Part shown: positions 17,214-25,024 of the stretch, one piece after another
Layout: every line of letters begins with the position of its first letter
Position numbering within the stretch: position 1 is the first letter of the stretch
DNA from: DASUAS01 sp035763625
GTDB lineage: Bacteria; Actinomycetota; Acidimicrobiia; IMCC26256; DASPTH01
NCBI GenBank assembly: GCA_035763625.1
Contig: DASUAS010000026.1
Location: forward strand, 1 to 25,484
DNA: 25,484 bases
Direction: 5' to 3'
Made by a program: the position numbers and the translations under genes
Notes under the pieces: generated by a model
What the model saw: the letters and a program-made list of their open reading frames with translations, nothing else
What the model was told of the DNA's origin: nothing
Database searches by the model: none

Positions 17214-18560
17214 TCACGTGCCCCGCACGAGCGCGAGCACCTCGGCCGTTCTCGCGTCGCACGCCGCGCGGTCGGGCGCTTCCAGGTTGAGACGCAGCAG
17301 CGGCTCGGTGTTGCTCGGTCGCAGGTTGAACCACCAGTCGCCGAAGTCGACGGTGAGGCCGTCGAGCCGATCCTGCTCGGTATCGGCGAAGGTGGCGGCG
17401 ACGTGCTCGATCACGCCGCGCGGATCCTCGACCCGAGTGTTGATCTCGCCCGACATCGCGTAGCGCTCGAACGGGATCCGCAGCTCCGACAGCGGTCGCC
17501 CACTCGTCGACAACTGCTCGAGCACGAGCATGGCGGCGATGATCCCGGAGTCGGCACGGAAGTTGTCGCGGAAGTAGTAGTGGGCGGAGTGTTCGCCGCC
17601 GAAGATCGCGCCGGTCTCCGCCATGACCTGCTTGATGAACGAATGACCGACGCGGGTGCGGATCGGTGTGCCGCCGAGCTCGCGCACGATCTCGGGGACG
17701 GCCTTCGAGCAGATCAGGTTGTAGACGACCCGCTCGCCGGGATGGCGGCGCAGGATCGACGCCGCCAGCATCGCCGTGGTCGTCGACCCGGAGACGGGCT
17801 GCGCCTGGTCGTCGACGAGCACGACGCGGTCGGCGTCGCCGTCGAACGCGAGCCCGAGCGCGGCGTCGGTGTCGAGGACTGCCCGCTGCAGGTCCTTGAG
17901 GTTGTCGGTGTTGGTGGGATCCGCGGGGTGGTTGGGGAACGTGCCGTCGAGCTCGCCGTAGAGCAGCGTCAGCTCGAACGGGAGCCCGGCGAACACCGCG
18001 GGCGCGATCACGCCACCGACGCCGTTGGCGGTGTCGGCAACCACGCGCAACGGCGACAGCGCCTCGAGGTCGACGAACGAGTGCACGTGGGCGACGAACG
18101 CGGGCATCAGGTCGCGTGACTCGCTGCGCCCGGGGTCCTCGGCCCGTTCGAGGAGGCCGCCGGCCACCATCGCCTTGATCTCGGCCAGCCCGGTGTCCTG
18201 CCCGATCGGCAGGGCGCCGGCCCGGCAGAGCTTCACGCCGTTGTACTCGGCCGGGTTGTGGCTGGCCGTGAACATCGCCGCCGGCGCGTCGAGGCTGCCG
18301 GCGGCGAAGTAGCAGAGGTCGGTGGAGGCGACGCCAAGGTCGACGACGTCGGCGCCGGCCACGATCGCGCCCTCGGTGAACGCCGCGACGAGCGGTTCCG
18401 ACGACGGACGGGCGTCGCGGCCGACCAGCACCCGGGCCGAGCCGGTGAACGCGACGAACGCGTTGCCGATGCGACGGGCGATCGACTCGTCGAGCTCGTC
18501 GGGATAGATCCCGCGAACGTCATAGGCCTTGAAGATGGAGTCGAGCGCAGAGTCGGGCAC
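17214..18560 (-). CDS. manB: Phosphomannomutase/phosphoglucomutase
   Basis: A 448-residue alpha-D-phosphohexomutase. The phosphoserine loop is TASHNP with S100; the metal loop is DGDADR at 240-245; the sugar-specificity loop is GEHSAHYYF at 322-330; and the phosphate-binding loop is RPSNTEP at 414-420. The sugar loop GEHSAH is of the PMM/PGM type. The enzyme turns mannose-6-P into mannose-1-P (and often glucose-6-P into glucose-1-P), the precursor of GDP-mannose for cell-envelope mannolipids and glycoproteins. The start is GTG 18560; the first codons encode MPDSALDSIFKAYDVRG, the normal family N-terminus. It follows the GT-C-like gene by 15 bp and precedes the Trm112-like gene by 41 bp, so the group is probably one operon. 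Confidence 0.95.
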   Translation of the reverse strand: MPDSALDSIFKAYDVRGIYPDELDESIARRIGNAFVAFTGSARVLVGRDARPSSEPLVAAFTEGAIVAGADVVDLGVASTDLCYFAAGSLDAPAAMFTASHNPAEYNGVKLCRAGALPIGQDTGLAEIKAMVAGGLLERAEDPGRSESRDLMPAFVAHVHSFVDLEALSPLRVVADTANGVGGVIAPAVFAGLPFELTLLYGELDGTFPNHPADPTNTDNLKDLQRAVLDTDAALGLAFDGDADRVVLVDDQAQPVSGSTTTAMLAASILRRHPGERVVYNLICSKAVPEIVRELGGTPIRTRVGHSFIKQVMAETGAIFGGEHSAHYYFRDNFRADSGIIAAMLVLEQLSTSGRPLSELRIPFERYAMSGEINTRVEDPRGVIEHVAATFADTEQDRLDGLTVDFGDWWFNLRPSNTEPLLRLNLEAPDRAACDARTAEVLALVRGT

Positions 18561-18575
18561 GGGAGCCTCGGGTCC

Positions 18576-21113
18576 TCACCGCGGAGAGCGGGACGAGAAT
18601 CGTACCCGCCGCCGACGCGATTCCACACCGGAGCCGTCCGGTTCGTCCGGTCTGCGGGTGGCGATCCCCCACCAGACCAGCCCGCCCAGGCCGACGAGGC
18701 CGACGACGGTGAGGGCGCGCCCCACCCAGTCGACCGTCGCCGTCGTGAACGTCAGCTTCACGTGCTTGCTCGTGGGCACGACGACCATGAAGTTGGGTGT
18801 GGCGCGCCACGGACCGTCGGCACCCTCGGCCTTCCAATTCGGGTACCAGGAGGTCTTGACCATCACCGGGACGCCGGGGCGCGAGACGTCGAACTGGATC
18901 GAGGACTCCGTCGTGTGGATGCTCGACACATCGACGTGGGGAAGCGCCTGCTTGTCCACCGACCGGGCCTTGGCCGCGGGCGCGCGCGTCCACGACGCGG
19001 GGCCGTCGTCGGTGATCGGACGGTCGAGCGCGGTGGCGTCGGAGAACCAGGGCACCGCGGTGCACTCCCAGGGGCTGAACTCCTCGTCAGGCGTGCCGGC
19101 GACGGGCTTCGGGCCGCCTTCGCACTTCCACGACGGGTCGGAGCGCGTGCCCGTGGCCACGACCGGCCGGTACTGCAGTGCTTGCACCGTCGGCGAGTCC
19201 TTCACCTGGTAGATGTCCCATCCCGAGGGGGGCTTGCCGTCGAGATCGGGCACGGTCGCGACCAGCTCGAGGTTCGGGTTCGCCTTCGCCTTGTCCTTGG
19301 CGACGGTGCTGAACGCGGCGTAGTAGCGCACGCCCATGAGCTGCATGTACCTGACCCCGAGGTCGAAGTCGGCGATGGTCTTGTACGGCAGGCCGCGCAC
19401 GGGGTTGGACGGGTTCTGCGCGAGCGTGGCGACCGTCATGAAGTGGTACGGCGTCGTCGTCGACGCCTCGTAGTACAAGCCCTCCATCGACTGGATGCGG
19501 CCGTGCGTCCAGTACGGCAGCAGCATCAGCGCGAGGGGCGTGCCGTACGCGCCGATCGCGTCACCGCCCTCCCAGAGCATGCGGCCGGGAGCGAGGGCGT
19601 TCGCGGTGTCGAGGAACGCGCGGTACTCGGGCCACGACTTGGCGGTGAGGGAGGCGGCGGTGCCGCTCTCGTAGCCGGTGTAGTTGTAGCGGGCCCAGTA
19701 CGGGATGAAGTCCCGGTCGTCCTGCACGAGCACGAGGCCGACGGTGGCGACGATCGCCGCCAGCACCGCCATCGCGATCAGGCGCACGCCGTGCCGGGGG
19801 AGGCGCGGTCGCCGCTCGAGCGACTCCGCCGGCGCGTCACTCGGCGGCGCGTCACTCGGCGGCGCGTCACCGACTCTTGCGGAACGGTCGCCCCGCACGA
19901 CCCAGGTGACACCCAGGGCCACGAGGCGCACCAGCTCGGCCAGCCCGAGTCCGGCGAGCAGGTACAGCATCATCACCCAGAACGGCAGCAGCCTCAGGTT
20001 CCAGGCCGGGGCCTTGCCGACGACGTCGCGGATCCCCTCCCACCCCCAGAAGACGAGCCCGGTGGCGACGGTGATGCCGGCGACGATCGCGGTTGCCCGG
20101 CGCCGGAACCAGACCCCCGCCCCGAGCGCGACGAGCACGAGCGGGTAGAGGAACCAGGTCTCGGACAGGAACATCCAGTCGAGGTAGTTGCCGATCGGCT
20201 CGTAGCGCATGTCGGTGGTGTTGCCGAGGTTCGCCGCGAGGGGCAGCAACCAGAAGGCGGTGAGCAGCACCCCGACCGCGCCGATCGCGAGGACCCGCGT
20301 GAGGTTCTTGACCGGCCGGATCACCAGCCAGACGACGATGGCCGCGTACACCGCGAAGATCGCGACGACGACGTGGCTGAGGAGCGTGAGCGCGAGGAAG
20401 ATCGCGGGCAACCAGAGCGGACCACGTCGATCGAGCGCGCGCGCGAGCGTGCCGAGGAACAAGAGCGCCAGCGCCAGCGCGATCATGAACGAGAACTCCC
20501 CCGCCAACGTGCTGGGGAGGTTGCCGCCCATGATGTGGAAGTCGAACGTCATGGTCGAGTCGCCGCCGCCCTTGAAGAACAAGAACCCGGTGGCGGCGAG
20601 CGCGAGCATCGGCGCGGCCGGACGCGGCGCGCGGATGCCGCGTGCGAACACGTACGCGCCCACTGGCAGGAGGAGTGGTCCGAGGACGGTGACGAGCTTG
20701 AACGCGATGTTGTACGGCAGGACGACGTCGAGCAGCGCGATCAGTACCGCCGGGAACGGGAAGTAGAACTGCCCGGCCGGGAACCCGGCGAAGAAGTCGT
20801 TCGACCATCCCGCCACCCGCCACGGCAGGAAGTGGTCGATCAGGAAGTCGGGGAACCAGACGTGCGCGCCGGTGTCACCACCGGTGATGGTCGTGTTGCG
20901 CAGCACCAGCGACGGCGCGAGCTGCACGAAGATGTAGACGATGCACGTCGCGAGGATGGCGAGGCCGACCCACTGCTCGAGCCGGTCGTAGCCATCACGT
21001 CGCCGCGTCGGCGCGGGGGGTGGCCCCGACGGGTCGCCGGTGTCGTCGTCGTCCGCCCGTTCGCCGTCGTCGTCGCGCTCGCGCGCGTCGATCACGTCGG
21101 GCGCGCGGAACAT
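18576..21113 (-). CDS. Large GT-C-like polytopic membrane protein (PTPS-related / YfhO-like)
   Basis: An 845-residue membrane protein. Residues 1-45 are acidic and proline-rich; TM1 is about 47-68. It is followed by an extracytoplasmic loop with GGDTGAHVWFP (78-88), the acidic/His motif typical of the '6-pyruvoyl-tetrahydropterin synthase-related' and YfhO-type membrane families. About ten more spans follow to near residue 470, with a charged, proline-rich cytosolic loop around 415-450 that includes a 5-residue repeat. A large extracytoplasmic domain (about 475-790) precedes a final TM (about 795-815) and a basic tail. The fold suggests a lipid-carrier-dependent glycosyltransferase or a membrane glycan handler; no reaction is established. 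It lies 15 bp upstream of manB in the same orientation, consistent with use of mannose-derived lipid sugars. Confidence 0.75.
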   Translation of the reverse strand: MFRAPDVIDARERDDDGERADDDDTGDPSGPPPAPTRRRDGYDRLEQWVGLAILATCIVYIFVQLAPSLVLRNTTITGGDTGAHVWFPDFLIDHFLPWRVAGWSNDFFAGFPAGQFYFPFPAVLIALLDVVLPYNIAFKLVTVLGPLLLPVGAYVFARGIRAPRPAAPMLALAATGFLFFKGGGDSTMTFDFHIMGGNLPSTLAGEFSFMIALALALLFLGTLARALDRRGPLWLPAIFLALTLLSHVVVAIFAVYAAIVVWLVIRPVKNLTRVLAIGAVGVLLTAFWLLPLAANLGNTTDMRYEPIGNYLDWMFLSETWFLYPLVLVALGAGVWFRRRATAIVAGITVATGLVFWGWEGIRDVVGKAPAWNLRLLPFWVMMLYLLAGLGLAELVRLVALGVTWVVRGDRSARVGDAPPSDAPPSDAPAESLERRPRLPRHGVRLIAMAVLAAIVATVGLVLVQDDRDFIPYWARYNYTGYESGTAASLTAKSWPEYRAFLDTANALAPGRMLWEGGDAIGAYGTPLALMLLPYWTHGRIQSMEGLYYEASTTTPYHFMTVATLAQNPSNPVRGLPYKTIADFDLGVRYMQLMGVRYYAAFSTVAKDKAKANPNLELVATVPDLDGKPPSGWDIYQVKDSPTVQALQYRPVVATGTRSDPSWKCEGGPKPVAGTPDEEFSPWECTAVPWFSDATALDRPITDDGPASWTRAPAAKARSVDKQALPHVDVSSIHTTESSIQFDVSRPGVPVMVKTSWYPNWKAEGADGPWRATPNFMVVVPTSKHVKLTFTTATVDWVGRALTVVGLVGLGGLVWWGIATRRPDEPDGSGVESRRRRVRFSSRSPR
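19831..19871. repeat. 15-bp in-frame tandem repeat, about 2.7 copies
   Basis: GGCGCGTCACTCGGC is repeated at 19831-19845 and 19846-19860, with 11 more bases at 19861-19871. On the coding strand it encodes the pentapeptide unit SDAPP in a cytosolic loop of the GT-C-like protein. The 15-bp period keeps the frame, so copy number may vary without breaking the gene. Confidence 0.85.
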
Positions 21114-21134
21114 CCCGCCAGCATGCCAGGCGAC

Positions 21135-21157
21135 CTCGGCGCGCCACGCGCGCCGAG
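21135..21157 (-). terminator. 10-bp perfect hairpin between the zinc-ribbon and GT-C-like genes
   Basis: CTCGGCGCGC (21135-21144) pairs perfectly with GCGCGCCGAG (21148-21157) around CAC. It is 32 bp after the zinc-ribbon stop and 21 bp before the GT-C-like ATG. There is no T-tract; it may attenuate read-through or act on translation of the large downstream gene. Confidence 0.5.
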
Positions 21158-21189
21158 ATCACCCGCGTCGTCGAGGTGTCGGCCGAGCG

Positions 21190-21357
21190 TCAGCTGGCGC
21201 GGGCCAGCTCCAGGACGTGCACGAGGGGGACCTGGCCGTCGGCCGTCTCCCACGTCTGCGCCTCGCACTTCCCGCACCGACGGAACGTCAGGTCGCGCTC
21301 GGCGACCCGCAGCCGGATCTCGATCATGCCCGCCTTCGAGCACCTTGCACAGTGCAT
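21190..21357 (-). CDS. Small zinc-ribbon protein, 55 residues
   Basis: A 55-residue cytosolic protein with two CxxC knuckles, C3/C6 (MHCARC) and C28/C31 (RRCGKC), separated by 21 residues rich in beta-strand formers (MIEIRLRVAERDLTFR). This is a classic single zinc ribbon. The C-terminal part (WETADGQVPLVHVLELARAS) may form a helix. No enzymatic residues are visible; a role in nucleic-acid or protein binding is possible but unproven. ATG 21357 is fixed by GGGAGG at 21363-21368 with a 5-nt spacer; a much longer open frame upstream is antisense or out of frame to the CPBP gene. It lies between the CPBP gene (92 bp away) and the GT-C-like gene on the same strand, with a hairpin after it. Confidence 0.78.
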   Translation of the reverse strand: MHCARCSKAGMIEIRLRVAERDLTFRRCGKCEAQTWETADGQVPLVHVLELARAS

Positions 21358-21449
21358 CGGAACCTCCCAGTCCTCAGCCCGCACGGGGCATCGACCGGGT
21401 GGGCCGATCACTTGAGCTCTGCGCGAAAGCGGCGAACAGCGCGAGCCGC

Positions 21450-22247
21450 TCAATTGGTGAACAGGAACACCACGCTGAGCAGGTTGAAGCCCACGTGCAG
21501 CAGGATCGACCGGGTGAGGTTGCCGGTGCGGGCGGCCTGGTAGCCGGACACGACGCCCAGCAGGATGATGGCGGGCAGCGCGATCATCGTGCCGATCGAC
21601 GGATCGCCCAGCGCGTGCACCAGCCCGAACACCACCGCGCTGACCAGCACCGCGGCGGTGGGTGTGACCCGGCGCAGCAACGAGCGCAGCAGCGCGCCCC
21701 GGAACAGGAGCTCCTCGGTGAGCGGGGCGAGGAGGACGATCGTGAGCGCCAACACCGGGATCTGCCACCCCGACGCGTGATCCGCCGTCTTCACGACGTC
21801 CTGCTTCGCGGTGTGCCCGTAGATCGAGTCGAGGATCCCGATCGGGATCAGCGCCGCCAACTGCAGGCCGATCCCGGCGAAGAACCACGGGAGATCGGAG
21901 ATCCAGGCGCTCACGGGCTTTCGCAGCTCGAGGCCGAAGTCGCAGCGGAGGGAGCCCGTCCCCTTGCGCCGGGCGACCATCGCCAACCAGGCGATGATGC
22001 TGATGTTCTGCGCGCAGATGAGGACGATGAGCGTGTTGGGACGGTTCGGGTGGTCGGGATCGACGAAGAACGCCCCGACCACGACCGACACCACCACACC
22101 GACCGCGAACGCGGCGATGACGTCGCCGATCCCCCAGCGCACCCGCCGGCGCGCCCCGGGCGTCGCCGACGGCCACGACCCCGATGGCGGGGGTGGCGGA
22201 GGAGGCGGTGGTGGCGGAGGCGGAGGCGGAGGGAGGGCGCTGCTCAC
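21450..22247 (-). CDS. CPBP family intramembrane glutamic protease with a 16-proline N-terminal tract
   Basis: A 265-residue membrane protein of the CPBP (Abi/Rce1-like) family. Motif 1 is E178-E179-x3-R183 (TEELLFRG), motif 2 FGLVH with H211, and motif 3 HVGFN with H251; these are the catalytic glutamates and histidines of Rce1-type proteases. Six or more hydrophobic spans begin near 40, 74, 118, 163, 198 and 222. Bacterial members act in bacteriocin self-immunity, prenyl-protein-like processing or unknown roles. Residues 6-21 are sixteen consecutive prolines, encoded by a mix of CCT, CCG, CCA and CCC. Such a tract would stall ribosomes without EF-P. The start is GTG 22247, with TAGCGT 9 nt upstream and no Shine-Dalgarno sequence. 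It is divergent from ftsH, which encodes another membrane protease with a proline-rich tail. Confidence 0.9.
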   Translation of the reverse strand: MSSALPPPPPPPPPPPPPPPPSGSWPSATPGARRRVRWGIGDVIAAFAVGVVVSVVVGAFFVDPDHPNRPNTLIVLICAQNISIIAWLAMVARRKGTGSLRCDFGLELRKPVSAWISDLPWFFAGIGLQLAALIPIGILDSIYGHTAKQDVVKTADHASGWQIPVLALTIVLLAPLTEELLFRGALLRSLLRRVTPTAAVLVSAVVFGLVHALGDPSIGTMIALPAIILLGVVSGYQAARTGNLTRSILLHVGFNLLSVVFLFTN

Positions 22248-22256
22248 TGCCGGGTC

Positions 22257-22262
22257 ACGCTA
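22257..22262 (-). promoter_or_regulatory. Candidate -10 box of the CPBP gene
   Basis: TAGCGT on the minus strand ends 9 nt before the GTG start, giving a predicted leader of about 3 nt. The -35 region is weak. The box abuts and shares one base with the left arm of a perfect inverted repeat, so a protein bound there would block it. Confidence 0.4.
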
Positions 22263-22300
22263 CCGGTGCGACGATGGAATCCGGGACCGCTCGCACCGGT
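22262..22300. promoter_or_regulatory. Perfect 10-bp inverted repeat (operator candidate) between the CPBP gene and ftsH
   Basis: ACCGGTGCGA at 22262-22271 and its exact reverse complement TCGCACCGGT at 22291-22300 are separated by 19 bp. Each arm itself contains the palindrome ACCGGT. The left arm touches the CPBP -10 candidate, and the right arm overlaps the first base of a TTGACC hexamer (22300-22305) facing ftsH. Two half-sites about three helical turns apart suit a dimeric or looping regulator. Confidence 0.5.
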
Positions 22301-22345
22301 TGACCAGGGGGACCCTTCCGCTCCGTCGGACCCGTCGTCGGGCCG

Positions 22346-22351
22346 TAGCAT
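22346..22351 (+). promoter_or_regulatory. Candidate -10 box of ftsH
   Basis: TAGCAT would start transcription near 22358, giving a leader of about 26 nt that includes GAGGAG at 22367-22372. TTGACC (22300-22305) is too far upstream to be its -35, and no better partner is seen. Confidence 0.3.
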
Positions 22352-22383
22352 GGAGCGATCGACGACGAGGAGCCGGCCCAACT

Positions 22384-24501
22384 ATGAGCCGCCGCCAGAC
22401 CGATCTCGAGCCCGGGGTCGAACCCGACGCAGGCGAGACCGAGCCGTATCGCGCGCCGAACGGTCGCCCACCCACTCCCCCCCCGTCGTGGCGCCCCGAC
22501 TCGCGACCGCCCGGGCCTCCCGGTGACGGCCCGCCGCCCGACCGCCAGCCGCCCGAGCGCCGGCCGACGCCCCCGTCCGGCGGTGGCAGCTCGCCGTCGC
22601 TGCGGTGGGTGCCGTGGATCGTCCTGGCGCTGATCGCGGCCGCGTTCATCGTCAGCAGCCTCGCCGGCAGCAGCTCCTCCAAGGCCGACCTGCCGTACTC
22701 GGAGTTCGTCAACGCGGTCGACGCCGGCAAGGTCAAGAGCATCGACTTCAACAAGTCGAGCGGGTCGATCAGCGGGAAGTTCGTCGAGCCGGTCAACGGC
22801 AAGTCGGAGTTCACGAGCTCGGGGCCGAAGGACAACCTGCCCGACCCCGTGCTCTCGACGATCAAGAAGAAGAACATCGACTTCAACTACGTCGACGACG
22901 GCAGCAACATCCTCGGCGACATCCTGTTGTGGGTCCTACCCCTCGTGCTGATCATCGGGCTCTTCGTCTGGATGAGCCGGCGCGCGCAGGGGCAGATGGG
23001 CGCGGTCATGAACATCGGCCGCAGCCGGGCGAAGGTCTACAACACCGAGAAGCCGAAGACGACGTTCAGCGACGTCGCCGGGTACGGACCGGTGAAACAG
23101 GAGATCGCCGAGGTCGTCGACTTCCTCAAGCACCCGGGCAAGTTCAAGGAGATCGGCGCGCGCATCCCGAAGGGCGTGCTGCTCGTGGGTCCTCCAGGGA
23201 CCGGCAAGACGCTCATCGCGCGCGCGGTCGCCGGTGAGGCGGGCGTGCCGTTCGTGTCGGTGACCGGCTCCGACTTCATGGAGATGTTCGTCGGCGTCGG
23301 CGCCGCGCGCGTGCGCGACCTGTTCCAGACCGCGCGCAAGCAGGCGCCTGCGATCATCTTCGTCGACGAGATCGACTCCATCGGTCGCAAGCGCGGCGCC
23401 GGCCTCGGCGGCGGGCACGACGAGCGCGAGCAGACGCTGAACCAGATGCTGGCGGAGATGGACGGCTTCGAGGCGACCGAGGGCATCGTGATGATGGCGG
23501 CCACCAACCGTCCCGACGTGCTCGATCCCGCGCTGCTGCGCCCGGGCCGCTTCGACCGCCAGATCATGGTGCCGCTCCCCACCCAGGAGGAGCGGCGCGA
23601 CATCCTCGAGGTGCACTTCAAGGACAAGAAGATCTCGCCGGACGTCGACGTGAACATCGTGGCGCGCGGCACCCCGGGCATGGCCGGCGCCGACCTCGCC
23701 AACCTGGTCAACGAGGCCGCGCTGTTCGCGGTCCGCCGCGGCGACCACGAGATCCACGGCAAGGACTTCGACGACGCCCGCGACCGGGTGCTCATGGGCC
23801 TGCGCCGCCCGTCGATCGTGATGAACGACCTCGAGAAGGAGCACACCGCGTACCACGAAGCCGGTCACGCCGTCGCCGCGTACGTCTTCGAGCACGCCGA
23901 CCCGGTGCACAAGGTCACCATCCTCCCGACCGGCATGGCGCTGGGCATGACCCAGCAGATGCCGGTCGAGGAGCGCTACTCGCACGACAAGGAGTACCTG
24001 CGCGACTCGCTGGGCGTGTTCATGGGCGGCCGGGTGGCCGAGGAGATCATGTTCGGCACCAAGTCGACCGGCGCGCAGAACGACCTCGTGCGCGCCACCG
24101 AGATCGCCCGCCGCATGGTGCGAGAGTGGGGCATGAGCGACCGCATCGGTCCGATGGCGTGGGGCTCCGAAGGCGCGGTGTTCCTCGGCGAGGATCTCGT
24201 GCACACACGCGACTACTCCGACGAGACCGCCCGCGTGATCGACGAAGAGGTCGAACGGATCCTGCGCGACGAGGAGAACCGCACCCGCAACACGCTCACC
24301 GAGCACCGACCGGGACTGGTCGCGGTGGCCGAAGCGCTGCTCACACGCGAGACCGTCGACGGTGACGAGGTCTCCGACCTGGTCGACACCGCGATGGGTC
24401 GCAAGAGCGGCGGCCCGCGCCGGGCGCTGCGCGCCGACGGCACCGAGGAGCTCGTCGAGGGCTCCGGCGACGGCGACTCCTTCTCCGACTTCGTCGAGTA
24501 G
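22384..24501 (+). CDS. ftsH: ATP-dependent zinc metalloprotease FtsH
   Basis: A 705-residue membrane AAA+ protease that extracts and degrades membrane and short-lived cytosolic proteins. The N-terminal 64 residues contain 22 prolines and precede TM1 (about 78-95). A short extracytoplasmic domain (96-179) is followed by TM2 (180-198). The AAA domain has Walker A GPPGTGKT at 269-276, Walker B with D328-E329 (FVDEID), and the arginine-rich RPGRFDRQ segment. The protease domain has HEAGH at 491-495 and the third zinc ligand D567 in TGAQNDL. The acidic C-terminus ends SFSDFVE. ATG 22384 is preceded by GAGGAG at 22367-22372. The usual actinobacterial neighbours tilS, hpt and folE are not adjacent here; the CPBP gene lies upstream on the other strand and a thioredoxin-like gene converges downstream. 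Confidence 0.97.
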   Translation: MSRRQTDLEPGVEPDAGETEPYRAPNGRPPTPPPSWRPDSRPPGPPGDGPPPDRQPPERRPTPPSGGGSSPSLRWVPWIVLALIAAAFIVSSLAGSSSSKADLPYSEFVNAVDAGKVKSIDFNKSSGSISGKFVEPVNGKSEFTSSGPKDNLPDPVLSTIKKKNIDFNYVDDGSNILGDILLWVLPLVLIIGLFVWMSRRAQGQMGAVMNIGRSRAKVYNTEKPKTTFSDVAGYGPVKQEIAEVVDFLKHPGKFKEIGARIPKGVLLVGPPGTGKTLIARAVAGEAGVPFVSVTGSDFMEMFVGVGAARVRDLFQTARKQAPAIIFVDEIDSIGRKRGAGLGGGHDEREQTLNQMLAEMDGFEATEGIVMMAATNRPDVLDPALLRPGRFDRQIMVPLPTQEERRDILEVHFKDKKISPDVDVNIVARGTPGMAGADLANLVNEAALFAVRRGDHEIHGKDFDDARDRVLMGLRRPSIVMNDLEKEHTAYHEAGHAVAAYVFEHADPVHKVTILPTGMALGMTQQMPVEERYSHDKEYLRDSLGVFMGGRVAEEIMFGTKSTGAQNDLVRATEIARRMVREWGMSDRIGPMAWGSEGAVFLGEDLVHTRDYSDETARVIDEEVERILRDEENRTRNTLTEHRPGLVAVAEALLTRETVDGDEVSDLVDTAMGRKSGGPRRALRADGTEELVEGSGDGDSFSDFVE

Positions 24502-24540
24502 GCCGCCTTCGACGCGGTTCTTTCACCGTCCAGCAGGCCA

Positions 24541-24576
24541 TGACCCCGCCGGAGGGCGCCAAAACGGGGGTGGTCA
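24541..24576. terminator. Possible shared terminator between ftsH and the thioredoxin-like gene
   Basis: TGACCCCG (24541-24548) can pair with CGGGG (2465-69 of this block, i.e. 24565-24569) and TCA (24574-24576) with a bulge, around a 16-nt loop. The right arm includes the stop codon of the minus-strand gene. The pairing is imperfect, so confidence is low. The remaining bases 24502-24540 show nothing I can name. Confidence 0.3.
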
Positions 24577-25023
24577 GACCGAACCGAGGTCGGGTTCGGG
24601 TGAGCTGCCGGGGTCACGCAGCTCCGCGACCGCGGCCCAGAGGTCGGTGGCGGTGAACGCGCCGACGAACGCTCGGCACACGACGCCCTCGTGGTCGGCG
24701 ATGACCGTCGTGGGGATGGCCGCGAGCTCGTAGCGGCGGTGCAGCGCTTCCTGCTGCTCGAAGTCGACGTCGCACACGGCGACGTCGGCCGACTCGAGCG
24801 GGGTGAGCTTGTCGCCGAGGCCGTGGCACGAGTCGCACGTCGCCGACGAGAACAGGGCCACCAACCACCGGGCGTCGGGACGCGGGAAGTCGGACCGGTC
24901 GAGCTGCTTCGGCACCGGGAAGACGTCGCGCGGCGGCGCGTCGGGTGGCCGCCGGCGCATGAGCAGCGCGACCCCGCCGACGGTGGCGAGGACGAGCAGC
25001 GCGATGACGATCCGGACGACCAC
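24574..25023 (-). CDS. Membrane-anchored thioredoxin-like protein with CDSC motif
   Basis: A 149-residue protein with an N-terminal hydrophobic anchor (about 3-22, VRIVIALLVLATVGGVALLM) followed by RRR, then a linker and a thioredoxin fold. The redox motif C63-D-S-C66 lies in LFSSATCDSCHGL, and the cis-proline is P104 (AAIPTTV). Two more cysteines occur later (near 84 and 115). The basic residues after the anchor predict a cytosolic redox domain by the positive-inside rule if the N-terminus is outside, so the orientation needs testing. It could reduce or oxidise an envelope or peroxiredoxin partner; the substrate is unknown. GTG 25023 has GGAGG at 25029-25033, 5 nt upstream, inside the previous gene. 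Only 1 bp separates it from that gene's stop, so translation is coupled. Confidence 0.8.
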   Translation of the reverse strand: MVVRIVIALLVLATVGGVALLMRRRPPDAPPRDVFPVPKQLDRSDFPRPDARWLVALFSSATCDSCHGLGDKLTPLESADVAVCDVDFEQQEALHRRYELAAIPTTVIADHEGVVCRAFVGAFTATDLWAAVAELRDPGSSPEPDLGSV

Positions 25024-25024
25024 G

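Noticed and set aside
18258..22526. Very long plus-strand open frame (over 1400 codons)
   Set aside because: It is antisense to manB, the GT-C-like gene, the zinc ribbon and CPBP. Its product is Arg/Asp/Glu/His-rich low-complexity sequence, typical of the reverse frame of GC-rich genes.
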